Assembly (NCBI GenBank): GCA_013368315.1
Contig: JAACJM010000092.1
Coordinates: forward strand, 124,001 to 188,000
Source: Tetrapyrgos nigripes
Taxonomy: Eukaryota; Basidiomycota; Agaricomycetes; Agaricales; Campanellaceae
Length of the DNA: 64,000 nucleotides
Direction of reading: 5' to 3'
Positions 20,852 through 32,830 of this stretch are shown here, one piece after another; the first letter of the stretch is position 1, and each line of letters starts with the position of its first letter. The translations under genes were made by a program, and so were the position numbers. Below the pieces are notes generated by a model, which saw only the letters and a list, made by a program, of their open reading frames with translations, searched no databases and had not been told where the DNA came from.

Positions 20852-21799
20852 TACCCCTATTGCAGCACCTGTCGACCTGTACCCTCTCGAATGTCTAGTG
20901 TTTGCGAAGTCAAGGGCTGCCAGCCCACTGCACGTACTCATCTAGCGTCTGTCAATACTTTTTCATTCCAAGCCGAAAATTGCATACAAACCTCCTTCTG
21001 TGTTGTCATGCTCTCCAAAAACTCTCAGAAGGGTGGATCCTCAACAAAGTAAGACATCCCGGTCCCTAATCCAGGGTCCTTCGTCTCATTGGAGACCAGG
21101 CGTCACTTGAGCTGGAAGCATGCATCAATGGCAATAAAGAGGGTGTAAATGAATCTGGGACAATGAGCGAGGTGAGTTACTACGTCCTTGCTCCAGATAC
21201 TATTCTTCTTACTTTTCGCCTGGGCCTTTTGTCTCCCAATTGTCAGGTAGATTTACCCCTGGTTTCAGACAAGCAATGCAATCTACTGTGCACTCCCCAG
21301 GCTTCATCTCCTTCACTGACCGCCCATCTGGATCATTACCTCGCCCACCTCTTTTCAGCATTATCAAATGCCTGTACTGTAGCATCATCCGTCCAAACAC
21401 TCTGTAACAATCCTACGAACATAATAAATAAGCTTTGACTCTTCAAGCAAGACTTTTCTTACCGGTTGGATATCAATCCCCCCATTATTAGTCAGGGCTT
21501 CCAAACCACCAACGAAATCATACAAGTTGACTTTGCCATGCAAAGTCACCTTGTGGAAGAGGTTGAGAACGTTGAATGTGGCGCATGTCTGAGGATCGTC
21601 TTGGGTTGCTGGATACCAGCGATGCCTCAAGCATTGTTGACAGTATGTGGTTCTTCCCGGACACTCGCAAAAATTGACAGACACGGGGTGCGAACCATTG
21701 GTATGAATGACGAGCATACCAATGTTGCCTCGGTGCGGATGGTTGCAACACTCCCCACAAGGATGTCCCAGCTGAATCACCAGACCAATGTCCTTTAGG
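20852..21799 (-). pseudogene. KDZ-A transposase, CxC2 cysteine-cluster part
   Basis: The minus strand from 21799 reads DIGLVIQLGHPCGEC, VIHTNGSHPVSVNFCEC, LRHRWYPATQDDPQTCATFNVL and FHKVTLHGKVNLYDF, then MLKRGGRGNDP, IACLKPGVNLPDNW and a FIYTLFIAIDACF...GMSYFVEDPPF segment that leads into the core. The cysteine/histidine pattern is the CxC2-like KDZ-associated domain, probably zinc-binding. Two in-frame TGA codons (21103-21105 and 21025-21027) stand where relatives have arginine. The block starts abruptly at the KDZ-B duplication. Confidence 0.82.
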
Positions 21800-21864
21800 C
21801 AGCCATAGCTGCTAATTTTATGTATAATACATGGCTAGCAGACCATTGCATCTGATGCATCACA
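21800..21864 (+). repeat. KDZ-B left terminus
   Basis: This is the left imperfect TIR (first 26 bp) plus the subterminal ATGCATCACA at 21855-21864. The right counterpart is 34515-34579. Confidence 0.85.
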
Positions 21865-22045
21865 CTGTCTGACTAGCCATCTGGTGGGCAACTGGCCATG
21901 GCTGCCATTACCATGGCGAAATGGGCAATTAGCCATTTTATGGGCAGTTGCCCATGGCTACCATCAGCAGGGGGAATTGGGCACCTGGCTATCATATGGG
22001 TAACCAGCCATTGTCTTAATTGGCTTTGAAAAGCGCAATCCGATG

Positions 22046-22600
22046 GCCCTTATTACCAATCCAGCGGCACTTCTATTTTTAGAGTTATTTCCGGTGAATA
22101 CATTTAGTACCTTTGAAAGCGGCAATCAGGCAGAGCACTGCTATTTTTGGAGTTGTTTTTTTTCCATTGAGCGCTAAACCAGCCCTTATTACCGATCCAG
22201 CGGGCGGCACTTCTATTTTTGGAGTTATTTCCAGTGAATACATTTAGTACCTTTGAAAGCGGCAATCAGGCGGAGCACTGCTATTTTCGGAGTTGTTTTT
22301 TTTTTCCATTGAGCGCTAAACCACGGCGCCCTTATTTTGCATATTATTGCGAGTGTGCACCTCTAGCGCCTGTAACTACTAAATTGGGATTTATTTCTGA
22401 TCAGCGGTATATCTCTATTTTCGGACTTATCTCTGATGAGTACATTTAGTGCCTTTGAAAGCGCTAAATCAGGCGGAGCACTGCTATTTTTGGAATTTTT
22501 TTTTGTTGAGCGCTAAACTATGGCACTCCCGGTGTGCACTTTTAGCGCCTGGAACTACCAAATTGGGATTTATTTTCTGGTCAGTGGTATCTTATTGGCT
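22046..22600. repeat. KDZ-B left-arm tandem array
   Basis: Units start at 22046, 22182 and 22328 (GCCCTTATT...; periods 136 and 146 bp). Each of the first two contains CGGCACTTCTATTTTT, GAATACATTTAGTACCTTTG and TTGAGCGCTAAAC. The third is diverged and carries a second word (TAGCGCCTG...AAATTGGGATTTATTT) that recurs at about 22540. It is non-coding. Between this array and the left terminus are many GGGCAA/ATGGCTA words (21880-22010). Confidence 0.85.
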
Positions 22601-22905
22601 GACCAGGTTTATATACTGATACTTTAGTGTACATACTTTACTCAATGAACAACAGGCCTCTTCAGCAGTCGGGGGATAATGAATCATCATATCACGGAGA
22701 TATATAAATTTGTCTAAGCGTCCAAGTAGTAAGCTTACTATGAAGGATGACTAAGGCTCATATATTGCCGACATCATCAATAAGATACATACAATAAATA
22801 AATACGCCACACAATACATAGTCTCATATATTGCCGACATCATTACGCCACGCAACAATAAATAAATACACCACACAATACATAGTAAGAAACTATTAAG
22901 TTGAA

Positions 22906-25488
22906 CTACTTTGAGAGTTCACGAAAAACAAACAAAACGTCCTGCACTGACTTGAACCACCAGTCCTCCTGCCACTCCTTATGCTGCCGTTCCCTGGGTC
23001 TAGTGATAGGCAACCTTGAAATAGCTTCCCCCCAGAAGCACAAGCCTATCACAACTGTCATGATACCATTGGGTCCAGCAGCCCGAAGTGCCTCGTAATT
23101 CTTTCCCTCAGTCTGCGGCAACTGGTCTGCATCATCTAACTTCCTCCAACTCGGTTGTATGCATACATACCATTTGAGAAAGTCTGATCGAAGACGGTCA
23201 GCATGGTCTTTTGCTCTCTTGTTGAACTGAACAGGTTCAAAATTAGTCCGACGGGCTCGGGCAACCCAGTCACTGATGGAAGGGGGGCGTTTGCCATGGG
23301 CAGAGATGGTACGCTTGGTAGAAAAGTTTTCCTTCACCTCGAAATCTAACCAAGCCTTGAGCAGTGATCTAAACTCCGCATTGGACCAAAAACGAAGCAT
23401 AAGTCTCCGACCACGGCGTATAGCAGAAGGGGCACCAAGCGGAGTTGGTGGGAAGGGATTTTGGTTGTCAGTGGTCTCAGGGTCAGCCTCAGAGTCTTCT
23501 CCGCTATCTGAGTAATAGTTAGTATACAATAATGACATACATATAATTAAAATACTCACCCTCGCCTTGTGCACGTTTAGACTTCTTCTTTCGTGCTTGT
23601 TCTGTATCCTGACCAGCCCTCTTCCGTTTCTTCTCTTTTCCTCCGGTGGGATTTTGGTTGTCAGTGGTCTCAGGGTCAGCCTCGGAGTCTTCTCCACTAT
23701 CTGAGTAATAGTTAGTATACAATAATGACATACATATAATTAAAATACTCACCCTTGCCTTGTGCGCGTTTAGACTTCTTCTTTCGTGCTTGTTCTGTAT
23801 CCGGACCAGCCCTCTTCCGTTTCTTCTCTTTTCCTCCGGTTCCATTTTCTTCCTCTCTATCTTCGGATTCCTTGTCTGAGGTCTCGACGTCATTAGAAGA
23901 TGGCTGCAGTTGCGTAGCAGTGGAAGCAGGGGTTGGTGCACGTGAGACCACTGGACTTGGTGGATGAGAGTTGATTGGACTTGGTGGATGAGAGTTGATT
24001 GGACTTGGTGGATGAGAGTTGATTGGACTTGGTGGATGAGAGTTGATCGGACTTCCCAGTACATGGACGGGCATTGCCATGTCTGATGGAATGGTTGAAG
24101 ACACATTGGAAGGGTTGGATGCCGCAATAGACTGGATTCCTGATCTGCTGACGTTTGACGTGGGTGGCTCATTTGATGTGAATGGTACCGAGGGCTTGAT
24201 GTCAGTAAGATTGGCGGAAGTCATGTTCTTTGATAAGATACGAGGGAGAGCTACAGCTCTACAGTCTTCGACAGCTAAAAACAAATATCAGCTAAGTTTA
24301 AGAGTATTTCACAATGAGATACTTACAGTAACAACGTTTTAGAAAGTTGCTAAAGACTGGCTTGACATGATCCCTGTATTCAACACGCATAGCACTGCCA
24401 AAGTTCTGATGGGGAGGGTTTTTTGTGACACCCGAATGTATACTGAGTATATAATACATTAGAAAATCTTGAAAACAGATATATGTAAATGATACATTCC
24501 TAATCATATTCAGTCGTCCTGCATCGGAAGGTTCAGGTCCACCTAACATTAAAGTAGCCTTCCAGCCTGTAGCTTCACAGATCCCATTCAGGATAGGCTC
24601 AATAAACTCTGTAACGTTGTCAATACAACTGTGATCAAAGATGGTGTCAGCCTTAGTAAAGGACTGAAGAATGAGGACATACGCTTGCATATCCTTCGGG
24701 TCCTTGGAAAATCGAAGCACCTGCTTCTCCTCCCACTCCTTCAATGCCACCTTATGCTGCTCTACAGACCTGTCCTTCCACTGCTGCTTCTCTGCCTCAG
24801 ACAGCTTCTGATACTCTTTCTTCACAATCTTCTGGCGCTCGTTGAGATGTGCTGCCTTTTCAGCCTTTGTTTTGGATCCCTTCTCAGCCATCCCTTGGAA
24901 TCTTTTCCCTGTAGTCCCATCTTCACGTTGAGCTTCTCATTGATGAGCTTCTTGTTTTCTTCAGCCCAAACAGATGACTCAGTGGAACGACGAGGAGCAC
25001 TAGTGGCCTTGTCCTTGTTGATAAGCTGATTAAGCAAGGCAGCGTAACGGTCATTCTTCGAGTTGGTCGGTTTCTTGCCCTTGTTGTGCTCGTATCTGAG
25101 TTTTCGAAGGATAACCTGAGCAAGAATAACACAGCACACATGAATTATACATGACTGATGACACATCAAGCTTACATACCTCAGGCAATGCCTCATATTC
25201 CTCCTTCTCCTTCTCCATCTTGACTCGGTCCTCATAGCTCAGGGAGCTCGCATCGTATGTTGGGAACTTAGGTGTAGGTATCTTCTCGTCAACCGCTTCA
25301 AGTTCCTCGTTGGTTGGCTCCCAGTCCCTTCCCTTTGCTGGAGGAAACCTGATGAGATAACCATGAACGACGGTGGCAGCAGCATCAGTTTCAGTACCGT
25401 CCTTCACGGCTGCAGCGAATAGGACCCTAACCTGGTCACTGACCAGGTACTCGAGACGTTTTCCTGAAAAGTTCCCAGGATTTGGCAT
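22906..25488 (-). CDS. KDZ-B cargo gene 1: multi-exon protein with HMG-box-like segment
   Basis: The start MPNPGNFSGKRLEYLVSDQ is at 25488, and the first intron is 25116-25179 (GTATGT...CTCAG). Later exons carry a charged HMG-box-like helix pair (NERQKIVKKEYQKLSEAEKQQWKDR), a proline/serine repeat (INSHPPSP four times), two basic KRKRAG...RKKKSKRAQG stretches that look like nuclear localisation signals, and a C-terminal WSNAEFRSLLKAWLDFE...GIMTVVIGLCFWG region resembling unnamed mushroom proteins. Near 24900 the exon changes frame (a one-base loss next to GGGAAAAG would explain it), so this copy may be damaged. A DNA-bound accessory role is inferred only from these features. Confidence 0.6.
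23461..23846 (-). repeat. 193-bp tandem duplication containing an intron
   Basis: Two copies start at 23461 and 23654. Each holds exon ends DSGEDSEADPETTDNQ and KKRKRAG...RAQG around a complete 52-bp intron (23508-23559 and 23701-23752). Each intron has a GTGAGT donor, TACTAAC branch and CAG acceptor. The duplication added one exon and one intron to the gene. Confidence 0.9.
23945..24056 (-). repeat. 24-bp coding minisatellite
   Basis: About four adjacent copies of GGACTTGGTGGATGAGAGTT plus GATT encode INSHPPSP repeats in cargo gene 1. Confidence 0.9.
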
Positions 25489-25695
25489 GGTACGTATAGA
25501 ACTGAATGTGGCGCAAAGACAACGCAAAGGGCAAGTGACCAAGGAGAGCAAACGAAAAGATACAGTGGTCAGTAAACCATTTCTGTGATTTATTTGAAGT
25601 TTTAGTTGACTGATATTTGCAGCTTGCCACATTTTAGATCTGGGATCTCGCCAGCCAGTCTCAGGGAGAAATTGCAAGTTGTCCCTCACCACCAT
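25489..25695. promoter_or_regulatory. Shared promoter region between cargo genes 1 and 2
   Basis: Only 207 bp separate the start codons of two divergent genes (25488 minus and 25696 plus). A bidirectional promoter is inferred from the arrangement alone. Confidence 0.35.
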
Positions 25696-26309
25696 ATGCC
25701 AGCTGATCACCCTGAAGTTCTCCGTCGACGGAGAGCCTACTACACAAGGTGAGTCTTCGTTAATGTCAATTTATATGTATCTGGCCCTCTCTGATCCTTC
25801 TTTGAATTTTTAACGGCCAGAAATGCGGCTAAGCTCGCAAGTCAAAGACGAGAACAGTGAGTCCTTTCCTAAAAATTTGTACCCGTGCTCTAACTCTCTT
25901 TGCAATCAAGACGCCAACGCAGGGCTGCTGTCATGACTCAGGAGCAATCACAAATGGCTCTCAGTAACCGTCGTCCATACGATGCGAAATATCGGCAAGA
26001 AAATCGAGATTTCCTCGCATACAAGGAGCACAGGCAGCGCAAACGGTTCGTAATCCAAACATTTACATATTTTGCCTTACTTATTATCGTTTACCCAGTG
26101 CTCGTGCTCAACAGCCTTCCAGGCAGGAAATCAGGCAGGCCAGAGAGCAGGAAATTTGGTGGCAGACAGAAGCTGAGACAGCAAAGGAACAGGGGTATTA
26201 TGCTTTGTTTCACTATAAGCATTTAGGAGAGTGGTCCAACGGCTATGACCACCCTGAAATACCCGAAGAGGATGTCGCCGTTGCAGAAATGTTTCAATGT
26301 ATACCTTGA
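25696..26309 (+). CDS. KDZ-B cargo gene 2: arginine-rich protein (4 exons)
   Basis: The ATG is at 25696. Exon 1 ends at 25748 (GTGAGT), followed by short exons and introns whose phases all fit: RRRRAYYTRNAAKLASQRRE, RQRRAAVMTQ, then RPYDAKYRQENRDFLAYKEH and QRKR, then ARAQQPSRQEIRQAREQEIWW up to the stop at 26307-26309. The AKYRxxNRxxLxxKExRxR pattern, likely a long basic helix, recurs in the accessory gene of KDZ-A (AKYRWGREEELREKERVRR). Mushroom genomes hold many unnamed proteins of this type. Nucleic-acid binding is plausible but unproven. The last exon is acidic to neutral with a YKHLGEWSNGYDHPE segment. Confidence 0.65.
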
Positions 26310-26542
26310 TATAACTTTTATCTAGGGCAATGCCACAATTTTTTCTGACTTGGCGAAATAGTATTCCAGTTGGAATGATGGAATAAATTGAAATGCTTAG
26401 ATGTGGCGAAATGGAATGGTAAATTTCAAAGAAGTTCTCGGAGTGATAGGACAAATTTACTTAGCATGAGAAAAGCTGCAGGATACAACGATCTAGTATA
26501 AATTACTGACAGGATGCAGCAATCTAATATAAACTAATTACT
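26310..26542. other. Spacer between convergent cargo genes
   Basis: AT-rich sequence with no gene; the stops of cargo genes 2 and 3 face each other. Confidence 0.5.
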
Positions 26543-27957
26543 TCATTGTTGCTCCAGCTCCCTCAATTCCTGCTCCAACAGATCATCAAAGTCACTGTCG
26601 AGTCTGTCATATTGATCAGAAAGTGCTGGAGCTGGACCCTCGAAGTATTCGAGGATCTCCTCAAAAGTGGCCGCAATCAGTGGCTGGTCACCTTTCATTA
26701 CAAGGTACATATCCTGTTGTTGATACTCAACATTGTTGATGAGGGGAGTGTAAGATGACGATGGTGGGACAGCAGGAAGGATCTCAGGTCTGGGCATTGC
26801 AGGTACACCAGCCTTGCATGTACTATAGAACTCGATGGCAGCATCGACATTATCAAAGTTTTGAGCATGAGAGTCAGAGATGCCATCTGTAAATTCTCGA
26901 GCAAGCCTCCTAGAGAGGACTATCAATGTCATGCAATCAAAGATCTGAAAATACAAAGGGAATATGCCAATGTGTGATCCACGAAGGACCAAGGTGACAT
27001 TCCTGGCGGCCTGAGGACAAGAACGGGACAATTCTACAATGGTAGGAACCCTCTTGAATAAGACGTAAATTGGTTGAGTTCCGGAGTTGATGGTGTTTCT
27101 TGTGGACTGAGCTCGGGGAAGTATGGCAGGTGAATCATGGACTCGAGGGCTCTGAATACTGGTGGCCATATGACGTCCTGTATGCGGAGTCCTTGGAACA
27201 GAGGTAGAAACTGGAAATGTATCCGGATCAGTCGGCGGGGTCGGACGAGAGCGACTGCGAGGCTCTGAGGCAGTTGATCGCGGAGTCGTCGGAACAGAGG
27301 TAGAAACTGGAAATGTATCCGGATCAGTGATGAATGGCTATTTATTAGTATCAGTAAAAGTTGTTATGGATCATGATGTAGGAGAAAGACATACTGGTGG
27401 GGTTGGACGAGAGTGACTGCAAGCCACTGGACTGCGAGGCTCTGAGACAGTTAACCTAGAGGCTACGTTATGACTAACAGCAGCCTGACACCGTGTGGCA
27501 ACTGCTGGGTTATTACTAATAGCAGCCGAACGCCGGGTGGCAACAGCCTCATTAGCAGCACTCAAAGCTGCTGACCTGGGAGCTGGGTTAGGATTGGATA
27601 TGACGATCGGAGAGCGACCTGCAGAAACGTAAAAACTGCCAGAGTGTTAGTATGTAGCTGAATGTCAAGCTAAGTACACTCACGATGTTGAATCAGTGGT
27701 CACTGATGTAGAACGTGACATAGAGCTTGTGCTGGACACACTAGAACTCATGGGAGGAATGTCCTCGGACACCTCTATGAGAATGACTATAATAGTGACT
27801 GTGATCACGAAAATGCCACCTCTATGAAGAGTTAAACTCACCAGAACCAGGGTGTAGAACAATACGATGCATGAGAACCTCTACAAAGATGTCTGAGTCA
27901 GTAAAAGAGTGGGCAAGGAATGGGAGACAGACCTGGCTCGTTGTTTGGAAGAGACAT
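26543..27957 (-). CDS. KDZ-B cargo gene 3: Ser/Thr/Pro-rich protein, putative RNase H1-N/viroplasmin-like domain
   Basis: The start MSLPNNEPG (27957) is followed by small exons joined by canonical introns (for example GTGAGT near 27842, GTATGT near 27392). The N-terminal half is low-complexity: MSSSVSSTSSMSRSTS, alanine-rich RRSAAISNNPAVATR repeats and two copies of TDPDTFPVSTSVP. The C-terminal half (27169-26543) has YVLFKRVPTIVE, VTLVLRGSHIGIF and FDNVDAAIEFYSTCKAG, then a Glu/Asp/Leu-rich tail ending LEQELRELEQQ. The RG...GIF and AAIEFY pieces recall the RNase H1 N-terminal/viroplasmin fold, which binds RNA-DNA hybrids, but the match is weak. The gene at 36190-37062 in KDZ-A is a clearer version. 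Confidence 0.5.
27184..27330 (-). repeat. Direct repeat in cargo gene 3
   Basis: GGAACAGAGGTAGAAACTGG with ATGTATCCGGATCAGT occurs twice, about 105 bp apart, encoding TDPDTFPVSTSVP. Confidence 0.85.
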
Positions 27958-28270
27958 GATGGTGAGGAATGAGTTGAGGACACGGAGGGTTGAGCTTCTT
28001 ATGTACAGTGAAATAGATCTAGATCTCCTTCCAAATATATCTACAACCTTATACCGACATCGCCACGGGTTGAAAGCATGAAAACACTTCTCCTCTGTAT
28101 GCTCAAGCACTTATTAAGCTATAGATGAGAATACTAGAAGCTATTATACATTTTTTGCACGAAAAAAAAAGGAAAAAGTGCAATGCAGGAATATAACGTG
28201 AGATTGAAAACTTTGACTCAGGACGCAAAGTATGCAATGCTTCCGCTTCCATGTGTTCAACTGTTCGCAT

Positions 28271-28582
28271 TATAAGTGAACGTAGAACCTTTGTGCTCTT
28301 TCATCCAAATTATGACAATATAAGGCTTACTTAGCAGTAGTAGTATGCTTATACCTGTACCTATTTCTAACTTGTAAATACCTGCCCATTTCGCGCCAGC
28401 GTTCAAGTACGAATAGGGGTGAAAACTTATAAGTGAATGTAGAACCTTTATGCTCTTTCATCCAAATTATGACAATATAAGGCTCACTTAGCAGTAGTAG
28501 TATGCTTATACTTATACCTAGTTCTAACTTGTAAATACCTGCCCATTTTGCACCAGCGTTCAAGTATGAATAGGGGTGAAAA
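28271..28582. repeat. 157-bp tandem duplication between cargo gene 3 and the transposase
   Basis: Copies start at 28271 and 28428 (TATAAGTGAA.GTAGAACCTT...GAATAGGGGTGAAAA). They differ at a handful of sites, mostly transitions. Non-coding. The surrounding 27958-28886 shows nothing else. Confidence 0.9.
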
Positions 28583-28886
28583 GCATTTTGTTCCATAGAA
28601 CCAGTTCTGCTGATTCTCCTCATACCGAATTTCCACTACACAGTAACATTTGTATATAAAGTAAGTAGGCCTGCATCCCAGAATATTTCGAAGAAATATG
28701 CACCCAAGATCAACTTCGCAAAAGTTGTTGCCACTAATGCTCCTAATACGGACACTCAGTCTCGTACCTTTCAAAAACTCTATATCAACTCTATATCAAT
28801 TTTTACACTATAGATACAATAGATTTAAATATACAATGTGAATGAAATGTAGAACATAGATGATTTAAAGATAAAACATAAACTAA

Positions 28887-31800
28887 TCAAGCCAATTCCT
28901 CCTCTTCAGTTTCCTCTTCATCGCTATTGCCATCCTCAAGACCACTACCATCTGAGGAGTCCTCGTCATCGTCATCTTGGTTTGCCCCATCGGGATCAAT
29001 GTTGCCAATGACAGTAGGACAGCCAGAATGGTCGTATGGTTCTGACACGTCATCCAATGTATTGGCCAGAGTTGTCATTGGCGCAGTGAATGGAAGAGGG
29101 ATATGTGAATGATCCATAGAGAGTGGTTTGGTCCACTGGGAACGAAAGAGGGTTAGGAGATTCCTCTGATGCGTGGCCTGCTTTATGGCATATGCTTTCA
29201 AGCCCTCCGCAAGCGCATGGTCCACATCAGAAGTCCCATCCCTGACTGACACTCTGTCCATCCACCACCCGGACTTCCACTCTAGGAATGCACCAGTCCG
29301 ACGCATTTCCTCTTTCAATCCCATTACTTCCTCTTTCCCCCTGTGAGATCTCGAACGGCTCCTACACCATTCTGACTGGCAAATCTCGTTCTCCTCATCA
29401 GCACCATCCTCCAGTGTCATCCCAGGGCCTGAAGTCCAAATCCAGGAATTGATCCGATGTGTCTCTCCTGTACCATCCCTGCTTTCTCTCACCATGGTCC
29501 CTCCCACCTCTTCCCTTGACTCTGCAAAAAGGTCTATACCTTCTCCATCATCCTGCCCTCTTCGTTCTGATGAATCTTGCCCATTACCTCCTTCCAGCTG
29601 AGGCTCCCATGAGTCTTCATTGACACCCTGTCTTCCCGGTCGCTCTGAAGGTTTACTGTGATCAAAGTAAGACCGAACGTCGGCATCCCTCAACACTTGA
29701 TAAAGTGCTTCCCAGGTTCCAGATCCAATGAGTCTATGTTTTGCTTCCCTCACCCGGCGGTACTTGTTGGCTATAGCTTTCGCCCTCGTATGAACACGGT
29801 CAATAATGGTACGTGATCGGAGTCCAGGACGCTGACCACGAATGTTCTTGTTTTTAAAGATTACCATACGACTTTTGACGCGAAGGGTATGTCGCAAGTT
29901 TTGAATACAGGAGTCGAGTTGGGCGGTCCGAGCACAGTCTTCCATAAGGGGGAGGTAGTCAATACAAACTGAGCCTCGCTTGTCAGTGGGGATGTCTGAG
30001 GGAAGCCACAATTTGTGGTCTTCGATGTTGTCACCAACATCGCCACCCTCAATGTCCTCGCCAATGTCAACCAGATGCTGAAGCAAACCCGGCATGTAAA
30101 TTGCCCAGAGCTGTCTGTAAACACAAAGCTTTTCTTGCAGAGGTGCTCGCCTTTCTTGTAAAGTGGAGTCGGCCCGTGTCTGGGAGTTTTTGTGGCGTGA
30201 TTTGGTAACAAGTTGACATATTTCAGCCCTAAATACAATAATGTTTAGAGAGACAATTAAAAAAATCTAAATACTCACATGGCATCTTCGAGTTCCAACC
30301 CCATTCGTAAGAAACCAGGAGCACTGACGGCATTCCTGGATAATCGGCCTTCTCGACGAGCACGTACATTATCTTCGGCTTCTAGCTCCTCGAATGCTTG
30401 TTCTTCAGATAGAACTAATAATATGAATTAGTACATGGATGCTAGTGTAAGGAAGCGAGACTTACACTCATTAGAAATATGATAAGGGTTTTCAACCCCA
30501 GCTTTTGGCCATGGTGCATGCTCCCAAGCAACGCAGATCTCTTCCCACTTCCTGACCAAGTCTTGGGGCAGCCGTTGGGTCCAACCGTCGTGAGCGTCGA
30601 CTTGGCGATTGCGTTCCTTCAGCGCTGCAACATAGCGTCTGCGCAATGTATCACCTAAAATGACATGCATTGTGCAGTGTTCATCGGAGTAAGCGATCAT
30701 TTAGACAACAAAGAACTTACCCATACCAATATACTTCTGATAATTCCAGAACCCAAAATGGTCGTCTAGAACATCCATCCTCGATCCCAGTCCCATCGTT
30801 TTTGTTGCATTGGCAACCGCATTATGACCTGCCCATATCCATTCTGGCCCTTCACAGTCACTGTGACCTGCACCTTGAATGAGATTCAGGGAATACATTT
30901 GATGTTGTTCTTGTATATGTGCTGGCTCGTGGAATTTGCCGATAGCTGGATTAGTGTTCTCTGGGAAATTGAGCTTGAGGTGGTCAGGCCAGACAGTCTC
31001 CATCCTCTTAAAAAGATTGAAGAACCACTGGCAAGCAATGTCATAGCTTACCAGTAGAGCCACCAGGAGTGTGAAGCTCTGCAAGGCTGAAGCAAAGATA
31101 TAATCCATGTTCGCATACCTATAAGACAATTAGTATATATACATATGAAATAGGTAAGGACTCACCGTTCTCCATTCTCCAGGTTACCACATCCATTGGG
31201 GAATATCATATCTGAACGTCCACACGATGCAGAACCTACACCGGTGTATCGGAGTCCTCGGCTGAATTTTGTTGCTGCTTTGGCGAGAGCAGCAAATCCA
31301 ACGCAAGTGCTGATCTGTTGTCAAAGAGTGAGCGACAGTAAGAATTACTAGTCAAATTGACGTCGCTCACATCATCCTCATGTATCAGACTGCGTATGTG
31401 CTCCTCATAGGCTGGACGAGGAACAAAATATGCCTGACCTATACCAAAGCCCAGGTCACGAGAGAATGATGATACAAGCTGATTTTTTAGACGGAAGTTT
31501 GCGTCTAATACAATAATAACACGATATAGGAACCTAGATATGATCAACATGTCAGAATAGAGATAAACAAGACTAAAAATCACTTACTGGAACTCAACTG
31601 GGGCCTGCTCAAAATCATGAGGAGAAAGGTTGATCCCTAACCATGGACACGATGGGCATCGTATGGCTAAAGCACCCGAGGCGGTGTTGACAACTCGGTT
31701 AGGGTCAGGGTCATGAGCCCGTCCACCTCGCTTCAACATCTTGAGATGCCTCCATTGAAGTGTCATGCGGCGGAGAGCATTGTAACGTGACGGTAACTTG

Positions 31801-32830
31801 GTGAGTCCGGAATTGTCGGTGAGCATCTTCAGGGTCTTGTAAAATTCGTAATTAGACCCCTTCGATGTCAACGTTAGACAGTGGAGCAAGCGAAGGAGAC
31901 GAAATGTAGCACATGTTCTGGGGGTATCTTGAGTGGAAGGATATAGGCCGCGTCGCATTAATTGTAGATGACGGGGAACGAACTTGCCACAGTCACAGTA
32001 CAAGATGTTGATTTCATGAATGCCGTTCACGTCGATTACACGCATTGCCTGGTGACATGGTTTGGGGTGGGTACAATGCATACTGAGATGGTTGAGCTGT
32101 ACCATGAGTCCGAGCTTTGCCAACGTTGTTGGAACGAACATTGTGCCATCCCAACGCTGATCAAAAGGTCTCAATTCAGTAGAAGTCATCAAAGAAGCCA
32201 TGCTACTCACCTGTATCTTGTGAAGCGGATTGAGACAGTGCCGTCACACAATGCAAGATGAACAGGTCAAGTCAGGGAGAAAACACTCCTGACACCTATA
32301 CTCAGCATCCCCTGGGATCTCTGCGCGTCTCGCTAGACAATCTGAACACACTTCCTGAGACATAGAATCGCCACGTCCATCCCATCGTACCAGCTCGTCT
32401 AGATATTGCTGGCGGTACAGATCTTTCCAAACCATATTTGCATAATGCTGAAAAGGAATAAATTTTGAGTTTGATATATAATACGACGATTTACTGCACT
32501 TACTGATCGTTTTGAATGCTTATACCGCTTTTTTGGGGCCTCAACTTGATAGACAATTGAGTTGGGTTGGTCGAAAACCTCAGCGTCTACAGCATCGTCG
32601 ACCCAGTCATCGGAAGGTTCCAGAGCATATTCAGCATCATCTTGAGGAGTCCAGGAGTCGCCTATTACCCAAGTTGTTCATGTTCTCTGGGGAGAGCGAG
32701 GGGTTTCTAATGTGTGGCCACGGCTGTTGAGTTGTGATGTTCGGGCATGGACAACCTCAATGTCACCCGCAATGTCGACACGGTCCCGATAGACATTCCG
32801 CTGGCGTTTGTGTGCTCGTCGACTAGACAT
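28887..32830 (-). CDS. KDZ-B transposase (CxC2-KDZ type), nearly intact
   Basis: The start is MSSRRAHKRQRNVYRDR (32830). Then come the cysteine cluster (VCSDC, YRCQEC, LTCSSC at 32435-32244; NHLSMHC, NILYCDC, PRTCATF, IRCPSCPW at 32210-31584) and the KDZ core: FAALAKAATKFSRGL, NGCGNLENGERYANMDY, SYDIACQW, SDCEGPEWIWAGHN and LDDHFGFWNYQKYI (31300-30701). The C-terminal coiled region (30095-28887) has SWIWTSG and EEVMGLKEEMRR...LEWKSGWW and ends in an acidic tail. Introns are short. A TGA at 32678-32680 interrupts the N-terminal part, where CGA (Arg) would keep the frame. The acidic motif residues seen in the KDZ core are retained. The enzyme presumably mobilises this element. Confidence 0.88.

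Noticed and set aside
23945..24056. Regularly repeated 24-bp units that could suggest a CRISPR-like array
   Set aside because: Units are directly adjacent without spacers and encode INSHPPSP repeats in an exon; the genome is eukaryotic.
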